From positions 1 to 5,128 of the forward strand of contig JAEZZU010000339.1 of assembly GCA_023418355.1 (NCBI GenBank): a DNA stretch of 5,128 nucleotides, read 5' to 3'. The notes under the pieces are model-generated. The model saw only the letters and a list, made by a program, of their open reading frames with translations, made no database searches and was not told where the DNA came from. The position numbers were made by a program, and so were the translations under genes. Within the stretch, counting starts at the first letter, position 1. Each line of letters starts with the position of its first letter. Positions 1 to 5,128 of the stretch are shown here, one piece after another. Source of the DNA: Pseudomonadota bacterium (GTDB taxonomy: Bacteria; Pseudomonadota; Gammaproteobacteria; Burkholderiales; Burkholderiaceae_C).

Positions 1-1001
1 ATCTTCCAGCCCAGACGCATGATCTGGTCATAACGGAAGCGAGGGAATGTGGCGCGGATCCAGATAAACAGACTCACCACAATTGCCGTCTTCAGCGCCA
101 GCCAGATCCAGCCGGGGATGAAGGACAGAGCTTCCACTGGAGGCAACCAGCCGCCCAGGAACATGATCACCGTCAGGATGGAGACCAGCCACATGCAGGC
201 ATATTCCGCCAGGAAGAAGATCGCAAAGCCCATGCCCGAGTACTCGACCATGTGACCCGCCACGATTTCGGACTCACCTTCGACCACGTCGAAGGGGTGA
301 CGGTTGGTTTCAGCCACGCCGGAAATCATGTAGACGAAAAAGATGGGCAGCAGGGGCAGCCAGTTCCAGGACAGGAAGCTCAGGCCCATGTCGGCAAAGG
401 TACCCTGCCCTTGGCTCATCACGATCTGCGACAGGTTCATGCTGCCTGTCACCATGATCACGATCAGGAAACAGAAGCCCATGGCGATTTCATAGCTCAC
501 CATCTGTGCCGAGGCACGCAGCGCACCCAGGAAGGCGTACTTGGAGTTCGATGCCCAGCCCGCAATGATCACGCCATACACCTCAATGGAGGTGATAGCC
601 ATCATCAGCAGCAGGCCTGCATTCACATTGGCCAGCGCGACGTCTGGGCCAAAAGGAATGACAGCCCATGCAGCAAGCGCTGGCATGATGGACATCACAG
701 GACCGACATAGAACAGCCCCTTGGATGCCACGGTGGGCATGATCAGTTCTTTGGTCAGCAGCTTCAGGCCGTCAGCGATGGGCTGCAGCAGACCCCAGGG
801 GCCTACACGGTTAGGACCGGGACGCACCTGCATCCAGCCCAGGAACTTGCGTTCCCACAGCGTAAGGTAGGCAATCGCCAGCATCAGGGGCACGACCACC
901 GCCACGATACCGAGCAGAATCCAGATCACTGGCCAGGCGGCGTCGGTCCACCAGGCTGCATCTACCAGGCTGGCGCCTGCAATCTTGAGTTCGTCAATCA
1001 T
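1..1001 (-). CDS. nuoH: NADH-quinone oxidoreductase subunit H (ND1-type membrane subunit), 3' end outside window
   Basis: This is the membrane subunit that links the peripheral arm to the proton-pumping subunits and forms part of the quinone tunnel. 333 codons are visible with no stop before the left edge. The family is usually about 350-360 residues, so about 20-25 residues, including the last helix, are missing. Hydrophobic segments lie near 23-48, 97-118, 128-150, 166-187, 207-228, 257-282 and 293-316, seven of the eight helices known for the family. Diagnostic loops are ERKFLGWMQVRPGPNRVGPWG (50-70), LRASAQMVSYE (161-171) and the acidic loop 231-256, with ETNRHPFD then E241, E243, E245 and HMVEYSGM. 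These line the quinone cavity in known structures. The end of the visible part, FPRFRYDQIMRLGWK, is also typical. The start at 1001 overlaps the nuoG stop (ATGA) and has GGAGGT 5 nt upstream. Confidence 0.97.
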   Translation of the reverse strand, partial: MIDELKIAGASLVDAAWWTDAAWPVIWILLGIVAVVVPLMLAIAYLTLWERKFLGWMQVRPGPNRVGPWGLLQPIADGLKLLTKELIMPTVASKGLFYVGPVMSIMPALAAWAVIPFGPDVALANVNAGLLLMMAITSIEVYGVIIAGWASNSKYAFLGALRASAQMVSYEIAMGFCFLIVIMVTGSMNLSQIVMSQGQGTFADMGLSFLSWNWLPLLPIFFVYMISGVAETNRHPFDVVEGESEIVAGHMVEYSGMGFAIFFLAEYACMWLVSILTVIMFLGGWLPPVEALSFIPGWIWLALKTAIVVSLFIWIRATFPRFRYDQIMRLGWK

Positions 1002-3118
1002 GCGGCACCTCCCACTTGTGCCTGGCGTGCATCCGCTGTCAGCTGCAGCGATGGCGCACGACGGACAATGCTGTCCAGTTGATAGATGCTTGCAACCACG
1101 GGCTCAGCCACAGCACCTGTTGGCACCTGGATGGCTGTCTTTGTCGCATTGCTCAGAACCTGTGCGGGTACCTGTGCGGTGTCTGCGCCAATCGCAGTGG
1201 CCAGCACGTCCTGGGACGATTCGTAGTCGACACCCTGCACACCCAGCAGATTGGCCAGCACGCGCAGCACCTTCCATGCAGGACGGGTTTCGCCCAGAGG
1301 CTTGACCACGGCGTGGAAGCTTTGCACGCGACCTTCGGCATTCACAAAGCTGCCAGAGGTTTCCGTGAAAGGCGCGATGGGCAGCAGCACGTCGCTGATG
1401 TCCAGATTGGTCTTGAAGGGACTCAAGGTCACAACCATCTCGGACTTGTTCAGACCTTGCAGTGCCTGCTGACCGGCAGCACTGTCCAGTGCTGGCTCGT
1501 TGTTCAGCAGAATGGCCGCCTTCAAGCCACCAGCCATCATCTGCGCAGCGTTCAGGCCATTGGCCTGAGGCTGAGCCTTGACCCACTGCGCACCCACGGT
1601 GTTGGCAGCTTCGGTCAGATAGCCCACGGTAGCACCTGTCTGCTCGCCAATCCAGTTGGCCAGCGCCAGCAGCTCTGCGGCATGGGGATGGTGGGCTGCA
1701 GCATTGCCCAGCAAAATAGCCTTGCGCTCGCCCGCCATCAGCGCTTGTGCGATGGCATCAGCTTCAGCATTGGCTTGACCAGCGGCAGGAGCCTGCACAC
1801 CCTTGGTCTGTGCCACAGCAGCAGCCACATCGGCCAGCGCCTGTGCCCAGTCCTGCGCAGCGACCACCGAAGCGGTCACAGGCATGGCCCAGTCATAGAC
1901 CTTGGCATTCAGTGCAAACACCTGGCAACCCTTCTTGGTCGCCTGGCGGATGCGCTGTGCAAACAATGGATGGTCCTTGCGCAGGTTGGAACCGACCACC
2001 AGAGCGGCCTGCAGGTCCGACAGCGCAGCAATTGAAGTACCCAGCCAGCGCACACCTTCGGCGGCATTGAACTGTGCATGGCGCAGGCGCCAGTCAATGT
2101 TGTCGCTGCCAATACCACGCAGCAGCTGGCCAGTCAGGAACAGCTCTTCCAGCGTGCTGTGGGGGCTGACCAGAGCGCCAATGCTTTGAGCACCGTGCTG
2201 GTCCTTGATCTGCTTCAGACCATTGGCAACGTATTCGAGGGCGGTCTGCCAGTCCACGGCTTTCCATTCACCGCCCTGCTTGATCATGGGCTGTGTCAGA
2301 CGGTCTTCACCGTTGAGCGCTTCGTAGGAGAAACGATCACGGTCGGCAATCCAGCATTCATTGACAGCTTCGTTCTCGAAAGGAACGACGCGCATGACCT
2401 TGTGGTTCTTCACCTGCACGATCAGGTTGGCACCGGTGGAGTCATGGGGCGACACCGACTTGCGGCGCGACAGTTCCCAGGTACGGGCGCTGTAGCGGAA
2501 AGGCTTGCTGGTCAGTGCACCCACAGGGCACAGGTCAATCATGTTGCCGGACAGCTCCGAATCCACGGTATCGCCAGCCACGGTGGTGATCTCCGAGTGC
2601 TCACCACGGTTGACCATGCCCAGCTCCATGACGCCGGCGATTTCCTGGCCGAAGCGCACGCAGCGGGTGCAGTGGATGCAGCGACTCATCTCTTCCATGG
2701 AGATCAGCGGACCGACGTCCTTGTGGGGCACCACACGCTTTTCTTCTTCGTAGCGCGAACCTGTACCGCCGTAACCGACGGCCAGGTCTTGCAGCTGGCA
2801 CTCACCGCCCTGATCGCAGATGGGGCAATCCAGGGGGTGGTTAATCAGCAGGAACTCCATCACCGATTGCTGCGCCTTGATGGCTTTCTCGCTCTTGGTA
2901 CGAACGATCATGCCTTGCGTCACAGGCGTGGCGCATGCAGGCAAAGGCTTGGGCGCCTTTTCCACATCAACCAGGCACATGCGGCAGTTGGCAGCAATGG
3001 ACAGCTTCTTGTGGTAGCAAAAGTGCGGAATGTAGGTGCCAGCCTTCTCAGCAGCATGCATGACCATGCTGCCGGGAGCGACCTCCACCTTCTTGCCGTC
3101 TAGTTCAATTTCAACCAT
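998..3118 (-). CDS. nuoG: NADH-quinone oxidoreductase subunit G (75-kDa type; clusters N1b, N5, N4)
   Basis: This is the 706-residue largest subunit of the peripheral arm. It conducts electrons from NuoF (N3) towards NuoI. The N-terminal ferredoxin-like domain holds the [2Fe-2S] N1b ligands C34, C45, C48 and C62. The [4Fe-4S] N5 site is H94, C98, C101 and C107 (HPLDCPIC, then GGEC). The N4 site is C147, C150 and C153 (CIHCTRC) plus C197 (DLCPVG). From about 215 to 620 follows a molybdopterin-oxidoreductase-like domain, which in complex I carries no cofactor; LLPIAPFTETSGSFVNAEGR at 578-597 is a typical stretch of it. The N7 cysteines of E. coli and Thermus are absent around 220-230. The segment at about 418-465 is rich in Ala and Gln and looks like low-conservation surface. 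The length is well under E. coli NuoG (about 900), as in mitochondrial-type proteins. The start at 3118 agrees with the conserved MVEIELDGKK opening. The stop overlaps nuoH (ATGA). Confidence 0.98.
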   Translation of the reverse strand: MVEIELDGKKVEVAPGSMVMHAAEKAGTYIPHFCYHKKLSIAANCRMCLVDVEKAPKPLPACATPVTQGMIVRTKSEKAIKAQQSVMEFLLINHPLDCPICDQGGECQLQDLAVGYGGTGSRYEEEKRVVPHKDVGPLISMEEMSRCIHCTRCVRFGQEIAGVMELGMVNRGEHSEITTVAGDTVDSELSGNMIDLCPVGALTSKPFRYSARTWELSRRKSVSPHDSTGANLIVQVKNHKVMRVVPFENEAVNECWIADRDRFSYEALNGEDRLTQPMIKQGGEWKAVDWQTALEYVANGLKQIKDQHGAQSIGALVSPHSTLEELFLTGQLLRGIGSDNIDWRLRHAQFNAAEGVRWLGTSIAALSDLQAALVVGSNLRKDHPLFAQRIRQATKKGCQVFALNAKVYDWAMPVTASVVAAQDWAQALADVAAAVAQTKGVQAPAAGQANAEADAIAQALMAGERKAILLGNAAAHHPHAAELLALANWIGEQTGATVGYLTEAANTVGAQWVKAQPQANGLNAAQMMAGGLKAAILLNNEPALDSAAGQQALQGLNKSEMVVTLSPFKTNLDISDVLLPIAPFTETSGSFVNAEGRVQSFHAVVKPLGETRPAWKVLRVLANLLGVQGVDYESSQDVLATAIGADTAQVPAQVLSNATKTAIQVPTGAVAEPVVASIYQLDSIVRRAPSLQLTADARQAQVGGAA
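1007..1012 (-). promoter_or_regulatory. Ribosome binding site of nuoH
   Basis: GGAGGT on the minus strand lies 5 nt before the ATG at 1001, inside the last codons of nuoG (in the QVGGAA tail). It is the strongest Shine-Dalgarno match in the window. It supports independent or re-initiated translation of nuoH despite the ATGA overlap. Confidence 0.85.
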
Positions 3119-3122
3119 ATGT

Positions 3123-3134
3123 CTCTCGCCTCTC
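3123..3134 (-). promoter_or_regulatory. Candidate ribosome binding sites of nuoG (weak, duplicated)
   Basis: The nuoG start at 3118 has no strong GGAGG. Two purine-rich candidates are read on the minus strand: GAGAG ending 4 nt before the ATG and GAGAGG ending 10 nt before it. They lie in the two copies of a tandem 7-mer. Neither sits at the best spacing, unlike the clean sites of nuoE, nuoF and nuoH. Which one is used cannot be told from the sequence. Confidence 0.5.
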
Positions 3135-3136
3135 GC
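3123..3136. repeat. Perfect tandem duplication of a 7-mer in the nuoF-nuoG spacer
   Basis: CTCTCGC occurs twice back to back on the plus strand (GCGAGAG twice on the coding strand). It makes up 14 of the 20 bases between the nuoF stop and the nuoG start. It looks like a small slippage duplication that copied a weak ribosome-binding element. Its effect is not known. Confidence 0.85.
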
Positions 3137-3138
3137 GA

Positions 3139-4512
3139 TCAGGCAGCAGTGGAGCCAGACTTGGCAGCCGCGGCAATCTTGGCTTCAAATTCGTGGCGGA
3201 AATGCTTGATCATGGCGCGCACCGGCATGGCCGCTGCATCGCCCAGCGCACAAATGGTGCGCCCCATGATGTTGACGGACACGGAGTCCAGCAACTCGAT
3301 ATCTTCCGGACGGCCCTCACCTTCGTGGATGCGCTTGACCACACGCCACAACCAGCCTGTACCTTCACGGCATGGTGTGCACTGGCCACAGGACTCGTGC
3401 GAATAGAAGTAGGACAGGCGCAGCAGGCTTTCCACCATGTCACGCGAGTCGTCCATCACAATCACAGCGCCAGAACCCAGCATGGAACCTGCCTTGGAGA
3501 TGGAGTCATAGTCCATCGTGCATTCCATGATGATGTCGGCAGGCAGCACTGGGGAAGACGAACCACCAGGAATCACAGCCTTGAGCTTGCGACCCGTGCG
3601 TACACCACCAGCCAGCTCCAGCAGCTTGCTGAAAGGCGTACCCAGTGGCACTTCATAGTTACCGGGCAGGTTCACATCACCGCTGACAGAGAAAATCTTG
3701 GTGCCGCCGTTGTTGGGCTTGCCGCATTCCAGATAGGCCTGACCACCGTTGCGGATGATCCATGGCACTGCCGCGAAAGTCTCGGTGTTGTTGATGGTCG
3801 TGGGCTTGCCATACAGACCAAAGCTGGCGGGGAATGGCGGCTTGAAGCGGGGCTGTCCCTTCTTGCCTTCCAGCGATTCCAGCAATGCGGTTTCTTCACC
3901 GCAGATGTAGGCGCCAAAACCATGGTGGGCATGCAGCTGGAAGCTGAAGTCAGAGCCCAGAATGTTGTTGCCCAGATAACCTGCGGCACGCGCCTCTTCC
4001 AGCGCAGCTTCAAAGCGTTCGTAGGCCTGGAAGATTTCGCCGTGGATGTAGTTATAGCCCACGGAGATACCCATCGCGTACGCGGCAATGATCATGCCTT
4101 CGATCACGATGTGGGGGTTGTGCATCAGGATCTCGCGGTCCTTGCAAGTGCCTGGTTCACCCTCGTCAGAGTTGCAAACCAGATACTTCTGACCGGGGAA
4201 CTGACGTGGCATGAAGCTCCACTTCAGGCCAGTGGGGAAGCCCGCACCACCACGGCCACGCAGGCCAGATTCCTTCACGGTGGCAATGACTTCATCCTGC
4301 GTCATGCCATTGCCGCCGTCCTTGCCCAGCAGCTTCTTCAGAGCCTGATAACCACCACGCGCTTCGTAGTCCTTAATGGACCAGTTGCTGCCATCCAGAC
4401 CTTCGTAGATCTGAGGGTTGATGTGGCGACCGTGAAAGCAGGTCTCGTTGCCCGAAGCAACGAACTTAGCCAGCACAGCATTGGCAGCAGGATTGTTCAA
4501 AATCGTGCTCAT
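3139..4512 (-). CDS. nuoF: NADH-quinone oxidoreductase subunit F (51-kDa type; FMN, NADH site, [4Fe-4S] N3)
   Basis: This 457-residue flavoprotein is the electron entry point of complex I. It oxidises NADH through FMN and passes electrons to cluster N3. The glycine-rich nucleotide segment is at 83-95 (GLRGRGGAGFPTG). The second FMN/NADH motif is at 114-122 (NSDEGEPGT), followed by GEETALLESLEG at 205-216. Placed against the Thermus Nqo1 NADH site from memory, F92, F100, E119, E206/E207, K224 and F227 fall at the expected spacing, so the site looks intact. The N3 ligands are C375, C378 and C381 in ESCGQCTPCREG, plus C421 in GRTICALGD. The N-terminus runs some 25 residues ahead of the conserved GRHINPQIY stretch (28-36). 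The start is kept because it gives an ATGA overlap with nuoE and has GGAGGG 6 nt upstream. The C-terminal tail (about 444-457) is Ala/Lys-rich. A 20-bp spacer separates it from nuoG. Confidence 0.98.
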   Translation of the reverse strand: MSTILNNPAANAVLAKFVASGNETCFHGRHINPQIYEGLDGSNWSIKDYEARGGYQALKKLLGKDGGNGMTQDEVIATVKESGLRGRGGAGFPTGLKWSFMPRQFPGQKYLVCNSDEGEPGTCKDREILMHNPHIVIEGMIIAAYAMGISVGYNYIHGEIFQAYERFEAALEEARAAGYLGNNILGSDFSFQLHAHHGFGAYICGEETALLESLEGKKGQPRFKPPFPASFGLYGKPTTINNTETFAAVPWIIRNGGQAYLECGKPNNGGTKIFSVSGDVNLPGNYEVPLGTPFSKLLELAGGVRTGRKLKAVIPGGSSSPVLPADIIMECTMDYDSISKAGSMLGSGAVIVMDDSRDMVESLLRLSYFYSHESCGQCTPCREGTGWLWRVVKRIHEGEGRPEDIELLDSVSVNIMGRTICALGDAAAMPVRAMIKHFRHEFEAKIAAAAKSGSTAA

Positions 4513-5000
4513 GCCTTACCCTCCGCAGCCTTGAGGCCATCGACGAGCGCGTCCAGCTTTTCGTTGCTCATGAAGCTGCACATGCAGCGATCGTTCACCA
4601 GCATCACTGGGGCATCCGCACAAGCACCCAGGCACTCAGACTGCTGCAGTGTAAACAGTCCATCAGGCGTGGTTTCCCCCATCTTGATGCCCAGCTTTGC
4701 TTCCAGATGGTGCAGTGCGTCGTAGCCATTGCGCAGCTTGCAAGGCAGGTTGGTGCAGACGTTCAACTTGTACTTGCCCACGGGCTTCTGGTTGTACATG
4801 TTGTAGAACGTCGTGACTTCGTGGACAGCAATCTCAGGCATGCCCAGCACTTCAGCGATGACTGCCTCGCTCTCAGGACTTACCCAGCCCAGCTCCTGCT
4901 GCACGATGGACAGACATGCCATCACTGCAGATTGCTTCTGGTCTTCCGGGTACTTGGCCACTTCGCGCGCAAAACGCGCTTTGGTCGCTTCAGTAATCAT
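4509..5000 (-). CDS. nuoE: NADH-quinone oxidoreductase subunit E (24-kDa type, [2Fe-2S] cluster N1a)
   Basis: This is a 163-residue thioredoxin-fold subunit of the NADH dehydrogenase module, bound to NuoF in the cytoplasmic arm. It carries cluster N1a, the off-path [2Fe-2S] centre close to FMN. All four ligands are present in the family pattern: C82-x4-C87 (CTNLPC) and C123-x3-C127 (CLGAC). The N-terminal helical part (about 1-70) contains the typical HEVTTFYNMY segment at 60-69. The length is normal for the family. The start at 5000 is supported by the ATGA overlap with nuoD and a GGAGAG ribosome site 8 nt upstream. The stop overlaps the nuoF start in the same way. Two further cysteines, C139 and C141 (RCMC), lie after the cluster motif. 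They are not the canonical ligands and are probably lineage variation. Confidence 0.97.
   Translation of the reverse strand: MITEATKARFAREVAKYPEDQKQSAVMACLSIVQQELGWVSPESEAVIAEVLGMPEIAVHEVTTFYNMYNQKPVGKYKLNVCTNLPCKLRNGYDALHHLEAKLGIKMGETTPDGLFTLQQSECLGACADAPVMLVNDRCMCSFMSNEKLDALVDGLKAAEGKA
4519..4524 (-). promoter_or_regulatory. Ribosome binding site of nuoF
   Basis: GGAGGG on the minus strand lies 6 nt before the ATG at 4512, inside the 3' end of nuoE (coding for part of AAEGKA). It decides the start that gives NuoF its roughly 25-residue extension before the conserved core. Confidence 0.8.
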
Positions 5001-5128
5001 CGGTCAATCTCTCCGAACACGATATCCATGGTGCCGATCACTGCCACCACGTCGGACAACATGTGGCCGCTGACCACTTCGTCCATCATTGCCAAGTGCG
5101 CAAAACCTGGTGCACGAATCTTCAGGCG
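4997..5128 (-). CDS. nuoD: NADH-quinone oxidoreductase subunit D, C-terminal 43 residues (partial, 5' end outside window)
   Basis: This is the last 43 codons plus TGA of the 49-kDa-type subunit of complex I, entering from the right edge in frame. NuoD sits in the peripheral arm on the membrane. With NuoB and NuoH it forms the quinone-reduction cavity. The visible tail reads KIRAPGFAHL, then VVSGHMLSDVVAVIGTMDIV, and ends in FGEIDR. This matches the conserved C-terminus of the NuoD / hydrogenase large-subunit-like family, which finishes in GEIDR in E. coli too. The catalytic His/Tyr region lies upstream and cannot be judged here. The TGA overlaps the nuoE start in an ATGA junction, so translation of the two is probably coupled. 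It is a separate nuoD end, but whether nuoC is fused to it upstream cannot be seen; fusion is not expected for a betaproteobacterium. Truncation is by the window edge only. Confidence 0.95.
   Translation of the reverse strand, partial: RLKIRAPGFAHLAMMDEVVSGHMLSDVVAVIGTMDIVFGEIDR
5009..5014 (-). promoter_or_regulatory. Ribosome binding site of nuoE
   Basis: GGAGAG on the minus strand lies 8 nt before the ATG at 5000, inside the last codons of nuoD (within the FGEID sequence). It supports this start, which also overlaps the nuoD stop. Confidence 0.75.

Noticed and set aside
252..1082. Plus-strand open frame of 276 codons opposite nuoH
   Set aside because: The minus strand here encodes NuoH with all its diagnostic motifs. 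The plus-strand product is a His/Gln/Gly-rich string with no domain.
1104..1586. Minus-strand frame of 160 codons inside nuoG
   Set aside because: It is an out-of-frame reading within the NuoG coding region, Arg/Gly/Ser-rich, with no sign of independent expression.
1675..1830. Ala/Gln-rich stretch of NuoG considered as a possible insertion or frameshift
   Set aside because: The frame is continuous and the conserved domain resumes on both sides. It fits a variable surface segment of the degenerate molybdopterin-type domain.
1016..2035. Plus-strand open frame of 339 codons antisense to nuoG
   Set aside because: Same reasoning: it is opposite the molybdopterin-like domain of NuoG, and its composition is typical of antisense reading.
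2078..3103. Plus-strand open frame of 341 codons antisense to nuoG
   Set aside because: It mirrors the NuoG coding frame, has no family resemblance and no convincing ribosome site. It is treated as a codon-bias shadow.
3119..3138. Possible internal promoter or terminator in the nuoF-nuoG spacer
   Set aside because: The spacer is only 20 bp, with no -10/-35 elements and no hairpin with a T-run. The short palindrome TCGCGA alone is not enough.
3193..4725. Plus-strand open frame of 510 codons antisense to nuoF and part of nuoE
   Set aside because: It lies wholly opposite two certain genes, crosses their junction and has a His/Gln/Ala-rich composition with no recognisable domain. Long antisense frames are common opposite high-GC genes with strong codon bias.

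Overview
The window is an internal piece of a bacterial NADH:quinone oxidoreductase (respiratory complex I) operon. All genes read on the minus strand, in the order nuoD-nuoE-nuoF-nuoG-nuoH from the right edge to the left. The upstream genes (expected nuoA-C and most of nuoD) lie beyond position 5128. The downstream genes (the end of nuoH, then expected nuoI-N) lie beyond position 1.

The proteins look betaproteobacterial, most likely Burkholderiales and tentatively Comamonadaceae (Comamonas/Delftia/Acidovorax type). Reasons are the separate NuoD, in contrast to the fused NuoCD of E. coli, the wording of the NuoF N-terminus (residues 24-35), and the NuoH loop around residues 231-256. A further reason is a 706-residue NuoG that lacks the cysteine ligands of the extra N7 cluster. 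The genus is a guess from remembered family patterns, not from a search.

Layout: 5128-4997 is the 3' end of nuoD (quinone-site subunit). 5000-4509 is nuoE ([2Fe-2S] N1a). 4512-3139 is nuoF (FMN, NADH site, [4Fe-4S] N3). 3118-998 is nuoG (N1b, N5 and N4 clusters plus a degenerate molybdopterin-type domain). 1001-1 is nuoH without its end (membrane subunit joining the quinone cavity to the proton-pumping arm). D/E, E/F and G/H each overlap by four bases (ATGA), which suggests translational coupling. Only F/G has a spacer, 20 bp long, which contains a perfect 7-bp tandem duplication.

Together the genes describe the electron path NADH -> FMN (NuoF) -> N3 -> N1b/N4/N5 (NuoG) -> NuoI (outside the window) -> quinone at the NuoD/NuoH interface, with N1a in NuoE as the side cluster. 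The window is almost wholly coding. I see no internal promoter, terminator, tRNA, mobile element or CRISPR array, and no sign of an undescribed system. The findings below are small points within an ordinary housekeeping operon.
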